Shown here: piece by piece, positions 28,366 through 36,349 of the stretch
Position numbering within the stretch: position 1 is the first letter of the stretch
Layout of the letters: the number at the start of each line of letters is the position of its first letter
Assembly (NCBI GenBank): GCA_937141935.1
Contig: CAKZQS010000005.1
Span: 1-64,000, forward strand
Length of the DNA: 64,000 bases
DNA from: an uncultured Ectothiorhodospiraceae bacterium
GTDB lineage: Bacteria; Pseudomonadota; Gammaproteobacteria; Nevskiales; Oceanococcaceae
Direction: 5' to 3'
Translations under genes and position numbers: made by a program
Notes under the pieces: generated by a model
What the model saw: the letters and a program-made list of their open reading frames with translations, nothing else
Database searches by the model: none
Told to the model about the DNA's origin: nothing

Positions 28366-28385
28366 TCGCGAACCTCCTAACTTTT

Positions 28386-28403
28386 GTGCATATGCTTATG
28401 CAC
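28386..28403 (-). promoter_or_regulatory. Palindromic operator before the persulfide dioxygenase operon
   Basis: GTGCATA and TATGCAC form perfect 7-base arms around a 4-base spacer, 21 bases before the start codon, in one of the most A/T-rich patches around. Read on the - strand, TATAGT (28407-28402) just upstream would serve as a -10 element, so a bound repressor would block it. Size, symmetry and position fit an ArsR/BigR-type site. No -35 element is obvious. Confidence 0.6.
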
Positions 28404-28458
28404 TATAGGATTCCACCGGCCCCGCCGTCCAGGCGCGGCCGGTCTGCCGCCGGCCGCG

Positions 28459-30660
28459 CTACAGCGCGCGCAAGGCCTCGCGCAGCATGCCCGGGGTCAG
28501 CAACTGCGGCAGCACCTCGACCTCGCCCGCCCGGTCGTAGAGCAGGTAAAGCGGCACGCCGTTGCGGCCGAACTCGGCCAGTCCGGCGGTCACGGCCGGG
28601 TCCTGGCGGGTCCAGTCGGCCTTCAGCAGCACCACACCCTTGGCCGCGATCAGCCGCTGCACGCCGGGGTCGGCAATGGCCGCGCGCTCGTTGACCAGGC
28701 AGGTAATGCACCAGTCGGCGGTGAAATCGACAAAGACCGGCTCGCCGGCGGCGCGCAGCTCGGCCACGCGCGCCTGTGACCAGGGCTGCCAGTCGCCGGC
28801 CAGACGCGACTGCGCCGGCGGCAGCAGCGCCGGCGCCAGCACCAGCGCGGTGGCCAGGCCCAGGCCGGCGCCGCGCAGCCAGGGCCCGCCCAGCGGCCGG
28901 CCATCGCGGCGCTGGTAGGTGACGGTGGCCAGCAGCGCCAGCGCGGCCACGCCCAGCAGCACCGCCAACAGGCCGGCTTGGTTCCACACCACCCAGTACA
29001 GCCACACGGCCGTGCCCAGCAGCGGCAGCGCCATCAACAGCTTGAAGCGGTCCATCCACGGCCCCGGGCGCGGCAGCCGCTTGGCCAGCGCCGGCACGCC
29101 GGCCAGCACCAGGATCGGCAGCGCCAGGCCCAGGCCCAGGCTGGCGAAGATGGCCAGCGCCACCAGCGCCGGCTGGGTCACCGCATAGCCCAGCGCCACG
29201 CCCATGAAGGGCGCCGTGCAGGGACTGGCGACGACCACGGCGAGCACGCCGGTGAAGAAGGCCGCACGCGGGCCGTCGCCGTGGGTGAGGCCCTGGCCCC
29301 AACCCATCCAGCGCACGCCGATCTGCGTCCAGCCGGCCAGCGCCAGACCCAGGAAGGCCATCAACACCGCCAGCCCGGCGACCACGGCCGGATTTTGCAG
29401 CTGAAAGCCCCAGCCCAGCGCCGCGCCGGTGGCCCGCAGGCCCAAGAGCAGCAGCGCCAGCAACAGCGTGCTGGCCAGCACGCCGGCGGTGTACAGCAAG
29501 GCCTCCTGGCGTTTGGCGGCCAGGTTGTCGCCGCGCGCCAGGCCCATGGCCTTGATGGCCAGCACCGGGAACACGCAGGGCATCAGGTTCAGCAGCAGGC
29601 CGCCGCCCAGCGCGAAGAGCAGCGCCAGCAGCATCGTGGGGCTGGCGTCGCCCGCGGCCGCCGCGGTGCCCGCAACGGGGTCGGCCGGCGGCACGGCGGC
29701 CACCGCGCCGGCCTCGAAGTCCACCCAGCGCGCCTGCCCGGCGCCGACCACCACGGCGCGCAGCTGCTCCGGGGTTTCGACGCCCTCGAAGGCCAGCGGC
29801 CAGGCCAGCCGCGCCGCGCCGCCGGCAGCCGTGCCATCCACCGCCGCATCGGCCCAGCGCGGGCCGGCGGCGTGGTCCACGAGGTAGGGCCGCGCGGGAA
29901 AAACCTCGGCGCCGCGCGCGATGCCCGGCGGCAGCGCCAGGCGCAGCTCGCCTTCGGCCAGCTGGAAGCGGCCCGGCGGGCCCGAGGCCGGCGCCGGCAG
30001 GGCCGCCTCGGCGGCGGCGAAGACATCGCCATGGGCGGCCGGGCCGCGCGGGCCCAGATCCAGCGGCTCACGCAGCGTGGCGCCGCCGGGGATGCAGATG
30101 TCCTTGCACACCAGCCAGTCCACTCGCGCGTGCAGCAGTTGCGGGCCCTCAAGGTCGGCCGGTGGGGTCAGCGTGTACAGCAGCGTGTGCGTTTCGCTGA
30201 AGCCGTAAGTGACCAGCTCGCCCTCGTCCTTGGCCTTCGGCGCCGGCCATTGCGGGCCGTCGACGGCCAGGCCGGGCAAGCCGCTGAAGCGCGTTTGCGT
30301 GCCCCGACCCGCGTCGCCGGGGTTCAGCCAGTAGGTATGCCAGCCCGCGTCCGGGGTCAGCCGCACCGCCACCCGCAGCGGCTCGCCGGGTGGGGTGCGG
30401 GGGTGTTCGAGCAGCAGCTCGGCGGTGACCGGCCCGTCCTGGCCGCCAAAGTCGGCGCTGCCCGTGGGCGGGTTGCCAAACACCGGGGCCGGCACGCCAT
30501 CGCCGCCGAACTGCTGCAGGTCGAAGCCGCCGCGGGGCTCCGTATTCTCGTTCGCCTGGCTGGCGCCGTCGGGCTGCGTCGCGGTTTCGGACTGCGCTGG
30601 CGCGGCCAGCGGCAGCAGCGCGGCGGCCAGGAGCAGGGGGGGAAGGCGGAGATTCATCAT
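28459..30660 (-). CDS. DsbD/ScsB family protein-disulfide reductase
   Basis: A 733-residue electron relay that carries reducing power from cytoplasmic thioredoxin to periplasmic thiol proteins. After a signal peptide, a long periplasmic domain (about 45-340) contains WHTYWLNPGDAG and the redox pair in VCKDICIPGG. The eight-helix core has its two Cys in NLMPCVFP and SPCTAPFMG. The C-terminal thioredoxin domain has WCITC (about 650). The length and long N-terminal part fit the ScsB-like branch more than E. coli DsbD. ATG 30660 overlaps the stop of the GT9 gene (ATGA). Confidence 0.88.
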   Translation of the reverse strand: MMNLRLPPLLLAAALLPLAAPAQSETATQPDGASQANENTEPRGGFDLQQFGGDGVPAPVFGNPPTGSADFGGQDGPVTAELLLEHPRTPPGEPLRVAVRLTPDAGWHTYWLNPGDAGRGTQTRFSGLPGLAVDGPQWPAPKAKDEGELVTYGFSETHTLLYTLTPPADLEGPQLLHARVDWLVCKDICIPGGATLREPLDLGPRGPAAHGDVFAAAEAALPAPASGPPGRFQLAEGELRLALPPGIARGAEVFPARPYLVDHAAGPRWADAAVDGTAAGGAARLAWPLAFEGVETPEQLRAVVVGAGQARWVDFEAGAVAAVPPADPVAGTAAAAGDASPTMLLALLFALGGGLLLNLMPCVFPVLAIKAMGLARGDNLAAKRQEALLYTAGVLASTLLLALLLLGLRATGAALGWGFQLQNPAVVAGLAVLMAFLGLALAGWTQIGVRWMGWGQGLTHGDGPRAAFFTGVLAVVVASPCTAPFMGVALGYAVTQPALVALAIFASLGLGLALPILVLAGVPALAKRLPRPGPWMDRFKLLMALPLLGTAVWLYWVVWNQAGLLAVLLGVAALALLATVTYQRRDGRPLGGPWLRGAGLGLATALVLAPALLPPAQSRLAGDWQPWSQARVAELRAAGEPVFVDFTADWCITCLVNERAAIADPGVQRLIAAKGVVLLKADWTRQDPAVTAGLAEFGRNGVPLYLLYDRAGEVEVLPQLLTPGMLREALRAL

Positions 30661-31715
30661 GCGGCGGTGTCGGCGAGCAGGCGGTCGGCGGCGGCAATGA
30701 CGGCCTGCGGCTGCAGCAGGTCCATCACGCCGGCTTCTTCGATCTTGTGGCCCCAGCGAAGTTCGCCGGCCTCGCGGCCGCGATAACGGCGCGCGGCCTC
30801 GGGGTAGGCATTGGCGGCGTAGTCGCGCCAGTGAAAGGGGCCGCTGCGCTGCGGGTCGGTGGCCGCATACAGCCCCAGCACCGGGATGCCGGCCACGGTG
30901 CCAAAGTGCGCCGGCCCGGAATCCGGGCTGACCAGCAGGCGGGCGCGGCGCAGCAGGGCCAGGAACTGCGGCAGCGTGTCCTGGCCGACGAGATTCAGGC
31001 TGGGCTGGCGCATGCGCGCGGCGATGGCGGCGGCCACCTCGCGCTCCAGCGCGCTGGGCCCGCCGCACAGCAGAACCCGCAGCCCATGCTGGCTGGCAAG
31101 GTGGTCGGCCAGCTGCGCGTAACCCTCGACATGCCAGTTGCGCCGCTCGTGGCTGGAACAGGGGCTGATGACCACATAGGGCGCATCGCCGGGCGCGGCC
31201 TCGCGGGCCCACTGCGCATCGGCCGGCGCCTCGGGCAGGCTCCAGTCCCAGCGCGGCGTCGCACCCAGCGCGGTGGCGAATCGCATCAGCGTCTGCGCCA
31301 CATGGCCGTCGGGGTGTGCGGGGATGCGCCGGTTGATGAACAGCCCATGGCCCTCCTTGGCGCGCGCCCGGTCATAGCCCCAGCGGGCCCGGGCCGGCAG
31401 CGCCCGGCTGAGCAGGTTGGCCCGCAGCGAGAGCTGCATCAGCAGCAGGTCATCAAAGCGGCCGCCGTGCAGCGCCTCGGCCACTTCGCGGGTGAGCTGG
31501 CGCCGGGCGGCGCGACCGCCGCGCTTGTCGTAAACGTGAAAGCGCACCCCCGGCAGGGCCCCGACCAGCTTGTGCTCGAGCTTGCCGATGACCCAGTGCA
31601 GCGCGCGCCCGGGCCAGTGGGCCTGCAGGCTGTGCACGACCGGCAGCACATGGGTCACATCGCCCAGCGCCGACAGGCGCAACAGGCACAAGGGACCAGG
31701 GTTAGGGGTGGACAT
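30657..31715 (-). CDS. Glycosyltransferase family 9 (heptosyltransferase-like)
   Basis: A 352-residue GT-B enzyme of the heptosyltransferase family, which builds the LPS inner core. It opens with CLLRLSALGDVTHVLPVV, the GT9 acceptor-side motif. The donor-side half has VVISPCSSHERRNWHVEGYAQ and LVSPDSGPAHFGTVAGIPVLGLYA, typical of ADP-heptose transferases. Its stop overlaps the ATG of the disulfide reductase, so the two are cotranscribed, an unusual pairing. Which core position it serves is unknown. Confidence 0.87.
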   Translation of the reverse strand: MSTPNPGPLCLLRLSALGDVTHVLPVVHSLQAHWPGRALHWVIGKLEHKLVGALPGVRFHVYDKRGGRAARRQLTREVAEALHGGRFDDLLLMQLSLRANLLSRALPARARWGYDRARAKEGHGLFINRRIPAHPDGHVAQTLMRFATALGATPRWDWSLPEAPADAQWAREAAPGDAPYVVISPCSSHERRNWHVEGYAQLADHLASQHGLRVLLCGGPSALEREVAAAIAARMRQPSLNLVGQDTLPQFLALLRRARLLVSPDSGPAHFGTVAGIPVLGLYAATDPQRSGPFHWRDYAANAYPEAARRYRGREAGELRWGHKIEEAGVMDLLQPQAVIAAADRLLADTAA

Positions 31716-31881
31716 GGGCCGATTCTAAAGGCCCGGCCGCCGCCGGCGTTCCGCGGGCCTGCTGCGGGCCGGGGCCCTGCTGCAAGCCAGCGGTCGGGTC
31801 TTATTCCAAAAACACATGACAGGTCGACGCCTTTAGACCCAACTCGTAGTATTGCCCGCTCCTTTCCCCGGGCTCTGCCCC

Positions 31882-32613
31882 ATGTCCGAAGCCGCCACCG
31901 CCGAACGCCTGCCCCTCGAGGCTGAGCAAGACCCGCCGAACAGCGCGGGCCTGAGTGCGCAGCAGATCGATGCGCTGAACGCGGAGTTCGCCGACCTGCA
32001 CTTCGAGGAGCGCATCCGCCGCCTGTACGACCACTTTGCGGTGGACAAGGTGCTGGTGACCTCCAGCTTCGCGGCGACCTCGGCCTACTTTCTGCACATC
32101 ATCCACCGCATCCGGGCGGACCAGCGGGTGGCCTTCATCGACACCGGCTACCACTTCCAGCAAACGCTGGAATACAAGGACTACCTGAGCCAGCTCTATG
32201 GCCTGGAGGTCTTCGCGCTGAAGGCCGAGGACTGGAAGCACCAGTTCACCGTGGATGACCACACCTGGGAAAAGAACCCGGATTTTTGCTGCTCGATCAA
32301 CAAGGTCGAGCCGCTGGAGGCGGTCAAGCCCAACTACCACGTGTGGGTGTCGAGCCTGATGGGCTGGCAGACGGACAACCGCTCGGACATGCAGATCTTC
32401 GAGGTGCGCCGCGGCATTTTGAAGTTCAACCCGATGATCGACGTGAGCCGCGAGCAGCGCGACGCCTACATCGCCGAGCACGAGCTGCCCTTCCACCCGC
32501 TGGTGGCGGAGGGCTACCAGTCCATCGGCTGCACGCATTGCACCGTGAAGGGCGATGGCCGCAGCGGCCGCTGGGCCGGCAAGCCGAAGACGGAGTGCGG
32601 TTTGCATTTGTAG
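31882..32613 (+). CDS. cysH: Phosphoadenylyl/adenylyl-sulfate reductase, Fe-S type
   Basis: A 243-residue enzyme of assimilatory sulfate reduction that reduces APS or PAPS to sulfite. The substrate loop VTSSFAATSAYFLH is near residue 58. It has the CC (DFCCSINKVEPL) and CXXC (CTHC) pairs of a 4Fe-4S cluster, a feature of APS-using members, and the catalytic C-terminal KTECGLH. ATG 31882 was picked because it sits right before conserved sequence. The 166-base gap to the divergent GT9 gene should hold its promoter. No other cys gene is next to it. Confidence 0.92.
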   Translation: MSEAATAERLPLEAEQDPPNSAGLSAQQIDALNAEFADLHFEERIRRLYDHFAVDKVLVTSSFAATSAYFLHIIHRIRADQRVAFIDTGYHFQQTLEYKDYLSQLYGLEVFALKAEDWKHQFTVDDHTWEKNPDFCCSINKVEPLEAVKPNYHVWVSSLMGWQTDNRSDMQIFEVRRGILKFNPMIDVSREQRDAYIAEHELPFHPLVAEGYQSIGCTHCTVKGDGRSGRWAGKPKTECGLHL

Positions 32614-32619
32614 TTCATT

Positions 32620-33215
32620 GGCGCTGGATGAGGCCATCCTGGCCTCCCCAGCGCACGGCGATTGCGGCGCATGTCCGCAATCGCCTCCGCTTCGCGGCGG
32701 GCCATCCTTGGCCCGCGGGGAGCGCTGAAACAGCCACATCCTGGCGTCCACGGCGCACGGCGATTGCGGCAGATGTCCGCAACCGCCTCCGCTGCGCGAC
32801 GGGCCATCCTTGGCCCGCGGGGCGCGCTGACACGGCCACATCCTGGCGTCCACGGCGCACGGCCATTGCGGCAGATGTCCGCAACCGCCTTCGCTGCGCG
32901 GCGGGCCATCCTTGGCCGGCGGGGCGCGCTGAAACAGCCACATCGTGGTCTCCCCAGTGCACGGCCATTGCGGCGCATGCCCGCAATCGCCTCCGCTGCG
33001 CGACGGGCCATCCTTGGCCCGCGGGGCGCGCTGAAACAGCCACATCGTGGTCTCCCCAGTGCACGGCCATTGCGGCGCAGGTCCGCAATCGCCTCCGCTA
33101 CGCGGCGGTCCATTCTTGGCCCGCGGGGCGCGCTGACAACGCACCATCCGGGCCTTCCCGGTGCACGGCCGTCACGGCACACTCCGTACCGGCCTTGGCT
33201 TCGCGGCGGGCCGTC
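32620..33215. repeat. Six-copy tandem array of a 102-bp hairpin repeat
   Basis: The anchor CACGGC(G/C) recurs at 32654, 32756, 32858, 32960, 33062 and 33164, exactly 102 bases apart each time. Each unit holds two hairpins. The first has arms GGCGATTGCGG/CCGCAATCGCC, perfect in copy 1 and with one or two mismatches later. The second has arms CGGGCCA/TGGCCCG around TCCT. Copy 6 is the most divergent. Because 102 is a multiple of 3 and the DNA is GC-rich, open frames run through it on both strands as 34-residue repeats, but none has a convincing start or ribosome site. It fills the 705-base gap between cysH and the M48 gene. Confidence 0.88.
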
Positions 33216-33318
33216 CTTGGCGCGCGGCTGCAGCACCCCGCCGGTACCTCCGTCACGGGGATGCGGCAGCGGCGTGGCGCTGCCGTAGAATCGGGACACC
33301 ATCACCGCGGAGTTGCTG

Positions 33319-34122
33319 ATGCCTGCCGTGTTTGCCCTACGCACCCGTGTGGCCCTTGTCGCCGTGCTGGTGGCGGCCGTGGTCGCCTGCTCGACCTCGC
33401 CCACCGGCCGCCGCACGATCAAGCTCTTTCCCGATGACCAGATGGCGGCCATGGGCGCCGCGGCTTATCAGGAAACCAAGCAACAGATGAAGATCTCCGG
33501 CGACAGCGGCGATCGCAACTATGTGGCCTGCGTGTCGCGCAACCTGACCGCGCTGGCCGACGGCAGCTGGGAGGTCACGCTGTTCGAGGACGAGTCGGCC
33601 AATGCCTTCGCGTTGCCCGGCGGCAAGATCGGTGTGCACACCGGCCTGCTGGATGTGGCCGAAAACCAGGACCAGCTGGCCGCCGTGATCGGCCACGAGA
33701 TCGCCCACGTTCAGGCCGAACACGCCAACGAGCGCGTGTCGACCGGCTATGTGGCCCAGGCCGGCCTGCAGGTCGCCGAGGCCGTAACCGGCGCCTACGG
33801 GGCCGCCAACCAGCGCCAGATCATGAGCCTGCTGGGCCTGGGCGCCCAGTTTGGCCTGCTGCTGCCCTTCTCACGGGCACAGGAATCCGAATCCGACGAA
33901 CTGGGCCAGGACCTGATGGCCCGCGCCGGCTTCGACCCGCGCGCCGCGATCACGCTGTGGCAGAACATGGCGCGGCAGGGCGGCGGCGCCCCGCCGGAGT
34001 TTCTGTCCACGCACCCCTCGCACGACACCCGCATCGAGGATCTGCGCAACAACCTGAAGTCGGCGATCCCGATTTACGAGCAGGCCAAGCGCCAGGGCCG
34101 CAGGCCAAGCTGCCGCCGCTAA
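33319..34122 (+). CDS. M48 family metalloprotease lipoprotein
   Basis: A 267-residue zinc protease of the envelope, related to the BepA/LoiP group that checks outer-membrane proteins. The signal ends in VAAVVAC, giving a lipid-modified Cys24. The zinc site is HEIAH (126-130) with the third ligand in ESESDELG. The protein lacks the TPR part of BepA and is close to the LoiP size. GGAG lies 7 bases before ATG 33319; a TTG two codons earlier is less likely. TAGAAT at 33286-33291 is a possible -10 element. It stands alone between the repeat array and kefB. Confidence 0.88.
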   Translation: MPAVFALRTRVALVAVLVAAVVACSTSPTGRRTIKLFPDDQMAAMGAAAYQETKQQMKISGDSGDRNYVACVSRNLTALADGSWEVTLFEDESANAFALPGGKIGVHTGLLDVAENQDQLAAVIGHEIAHVQAEHANERVSTGYVAQAGLQVAEAVTGAYGAANQRQIMSLLGLGAQFGLLLPFSRAQESESDELGQDLMARAGFDPRAAITLWQNMARQGGGAPPEFLSTHPSHDTRIEDLRNNLKSAIPIYEQAKRQGRRPSCRR

Positions 34123-34190
34123 GCGCGGCGCGAGCGCACCGGGGGGTGCCCATGCAAAGGGAGAGAGCCGCGCCGCGCCCACGGCGCCAG

Positions 34191-34248
34191 CACCGGGCCG
34201 CCCGGCACCGGGCCGCCCCGCACCGGGCCGCCCCGCAAAGGGCCGCCG
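34191..34248 (+). repeat. 15-bp tandem repeats just before the antiporter start codon
   Basis: CACCGGGCCGCCCCG or a one-base variant occurs three times in a row (34191, 34206, 34221). A partial fourth copy at 34236 has changed to CAAAGGG, and this gives the only ribosome-site-like sequence before ATG 34250. A small frame from ATG 34152, 33 codons rich in Arg and Ala, runs through the repeats and ends in TGA overlapping the kefB start (ATGA). Confidence 0.75.
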
Positions 34249-34249
34249 C

Positions 34250-36079
34250 ATGAGCGCCATTGCCGACATCGCCATCTACTTGCTGGCCGCGCTGGTCGCG
34301 GTGCCGCTGTTTCGCGTGGCCGGTTTTGGCGCCGTGCTGGGCTACCTGGCCGCCGGCGTGGTCATAGGCCCCGAGGTGCTGGGGCTGATCGGCGAGGTCG
34401 AGAGCGTGATGCACGTGGCCGAGATCGGCGTCGTGCTGCTGCTCTTCGTGATCGGCCTGGAGCTCAAACCCAACCGCCTGTGGGCGCTGCGCAAGGCCAT
34501 CTTCGGCACCGGCAGCGTGCAGGTGCTGGCGGCCACGCTGCCGCTGGCCTGGCTGCTGCAGTGGGTGTTCGCGCTGGGCTGGCCGCAGGCGCTGTTCGTG
34601 GGCTTTGCGCTGGCGCTGTCCTCCACCGCCTTCGTGCTGCAGTCGCTCGCCGAGCAGGGCACCTTGTCCACCAACTACGGCCGCGGCGCCTTTGGCGTGC
34701 TGCTGTTTCAGGACCTGGCGGTGATCCCGGGCTTGGCCATCCTGCCGGTGCTGGCCGCCGGCAGCAGCGGCGGCGCGCCGACCTGGACGGCGGTGCTCGA
34801 AGGGCTGGGCGCCATCGTCGCGCTGGTCGTGGGCGGCCGCTACCTGCTGCGCCCCATCCTGCGCGCCGTGGCGCGCTGGGGCAGCGAGGAAACCTTCACC
34901 GTCGCGGCCCTGCTGGTGGTCATGGGCGCGGCGCTGGCGATGGAGTACGCCGAGTTGTCGGCCGGGCTGGGCGCCTTCCTGGCCGGCGTGCTGCTGGCCG
35001 ATTCGGAATACCGGCACGAGCTGGAGGGCAACATCAACCCCTTCAAGGGCCTGCTGCTGGGGCTGTTTTTCATGTCGGTGGGCATGTCGGCCGACCTGTC
35101 GCTGTTTGCCGCCCACCCCTGGATGATTGCCGGCGGCACGCTGGCCCTGCTGGGCATCAAGGCGGTGACGCTGATCCTGGCCGCCCGCTGGATCTTTGGC
35201 CAGCGCTGGGAGGTGGCCGTGCCCATGGGCCTGGTACTGGCCCAGGGCGGCGAGTTCGCCTTCGTGCTCTTTCACGCCGCCGATGGGCTGGGCGTGCTGC
35301 CGGCCGAGGCGGTCGAGCTGCTGATCGCCGTGGTCATCGTGTCGATGCTGCTGACGCCGCTGCTGTTCATCGCGGCCACGGCCGCGGCCCGGCGCCTGGC
35401 CGAGCCCGAGACCCGGCCCTACGACGCCATCACGCCCGAGGACGGCAGCCGCATCATCATCTGCGGCTTCGGCCGCATGGGTCAGATCGTGGCCCGCGTG
35501 CTGCACATGCGCGGCATCCCCTTCACCGCGCTGGAGCGCGACATCGCCCACGTGGACCTCGTGCGGCGCTGGGGCAACAAGGTGTACTTCGGCGAACCCG
35601 CCAGCCTGGAAACCCTGCGCGCGGCCGGCGCCCGCGAGGCGCAGCTGCTGGTGATCACGCTGGACGACTTCAAGGCCGCGGCCCGTATTGTCGAGCTGGC
35701 CCGGCACAACTTTCCGCACCTCAAGCTGATGGGCCGGGCCCGCGACCGCCAGCAGGCCCTGCACCTGATGGAGCTGGGCATGGACTTCGTGATCCGCGAG
35801 ACCTGGCTGTCCAGCCTGGAGTTGGCGCAAACCATCCTCAAGGCGCTGGGCGACAGCGATGAGACCGCCCAATACTCGATCGAAGTCTTCCGCGATGCCG
35901 ACGAGGAACTGCTGCAGCAGCAGCGCAAGCTGCGCGACGACCAGGAGCGGCTGATCCAGAGCGCCAAGGCCGTGCGCCGCGAACTGCGCTCGCTGTTCGA
36001 GAACGCGCCCCGCATGTCCGCCGTTGACCCCAGCGGCGAGCCCCCGAGCCGACCCCGCGCCCAGAACAAAAAAAGTTGA
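34250..36079 (+). CDS. Monovalent cation:proton antiporter CPA2, KefB/YbaL type
   Basis: A 609-residue antiporter with about 12-13 helices in the first 385 residues and the CPA2 segments GYLAAGVVIGPEVLG (about 30-44) and LFQDLAVIPGLA. A cytoplasmic TrkA-N (RCK) domain follows, with the nucleotide motif IIICGFGRMGQIVARVL near 402. The tail (about 545-609) is charged and probably coiled. Relatives export K+ in exchange for H+ and may be gated by nucleotides or glutathione adducts. No KefF/KefG ancillary gene is adjacent. Confidence 0.88.
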   Translation: MSAIADIAIYLLAALVAVPLFRVAGFGAVLGYLAAGVVIGPEVLGLIGEVESVMHVAEIGVVLLLFVIGLELKPNRLWALRKAIFGTGSVQVLAATLPLAWLLQWVFALGWPQALFVGFALALSSTAFVLQSLAEQGTLSTNYGRGAFGVLLFQDLAVIPGLAILPVLAAGSSGGAPTWTAVLEGLGAIVALVVGGRYLLRPILRAVARWGSEETFTVAALLVVMGAALAMEYAELSAGLGAFLAGVLLADSEYRHELEGNINPFKGLLLGLFFMSVGMSADLSLFAAHPWMIAGGTLALLGIKAVTLILAARWIFGQRWEVAVPMGLVLAQGGEFAFVLFHAADGLGVLPAEAVELLIAVVIVSMLLTPLLFIAATAAARRLAEPETRPYDAITPEDGSRIIICGFGRMGQIVARVLHMRGIPFTALERDIAHVDLVRRWGNKVYFGEPASLETLRAAGAREAQLLVITLDDFKAAARIVELARHNFPHLKLMGRARDRQQALHLMELGMDFVIRETWLSSLELAQTILKALGDSDETAQYSIEVFRDADEELLQQQRKLRDDQERLIQSAKAVRRELRSLFENAPRMSAVDPSGEPPSRPRAQNKKS

Positions 36080-36088
36080 GCCGCGGCC

Positions 36089-36116
36089 TTGCGCCCACGC
36101 CAGATTCCGCTATACT
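36089..36116 (+). promoter_or_regulatory. Sigma70-type promoter of the tRNA-Ala/tRNA-Glu operon
   Basis: TTGCGC (36089-36094) and TATACT (36111-36116) are 16 bases apart. The expected transcription start, about 36123, lies 11 bases before tRNA-Ala. There is no other gene for it to serve. Confidence 0.75.
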
Positions 36117-36133
36117 TCGTCGTTCTTCGCGCT

Positions 36134-36209
36134 GGGGCTATAGCTCAGCTGGGAGAGCGCCTGCATGGCATGCAGGAGGTCGGCGGTTCGATCCCGCCTA
36201 GCTCCACCA
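36134..36209 (+). tRNA. tRNA-Ala(GGC)
   Basis: A 76-nt cloverleaf. Acceptor arms GGGGCTA and TAGCTCC pair fully and the CCA end is encoded. The anticodon loop is ATGGCAT with anticodon GGC. The T-arm contains GTTCGATC. It is 20 bases ahead of tRNA-Glu on the same transcript. Confidence 0.97.
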
Positions 36210-36229
36210 CGCGAATACCAAATGTTCAG

Positions 36230-36305
36230 GTCCCCATCGTCTAGAGGCCTAGGACACCGCCCTTTCACGGCGGCAACCGGGGTTCGAATCCCCGTGGGGA
36301 CGCCA
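36230..36305 (+). tRNA. tRNA-Glu(TTC)
   Basis: A 76-nt cloverleaf. Acceptor arms GTCCCCA and TGGGGAC pair fully and CCA is encoded. The anticodon loop CTTTCAC holds anticodon TTC. The last T-arm and acceptor bases (ATCCCCGTGGGGACGC) recur three times in the repeats downstream. Confidence 0.97.
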
Positions 36306-36346
36306 CATACGAAATAGCCCGCGCAAGCGGGCTTTTTCGTATGTGG
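36303..36346 (+). terminator. Extended hairpin terminator after tRNA-Glu
   Basis: An inner stem AGCCCGC/GCGGGCT with loop GCAA is followed by TTTTT. It is extended by a perfect outer stem CCACATACGAAA/TTTCGTATGTGG, separated from the inner stem by one T-T mismatch, giving about 20 base pairs in all. The outer arm overlaps the tRNA CCA end, so the stem competes with or follows processing. Confidence 0.88.
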
Positions 36347-36349
36347 GGC

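Noticed and set aside
31801-33147. Long repeat-protein frames across the 102-bp array, including 34-residue units
   Set aside because: They exist because the period is a multiple of 3 and the DNA is GC-rich. No ribosome site or conserved start is seen, and the units do not resemble TAL effector or PPR repeats.
32620-33215. CRISPR array
   Set aside because: Whole 102-bp units repeat with no unique spacers, and no cas gene is in the window.
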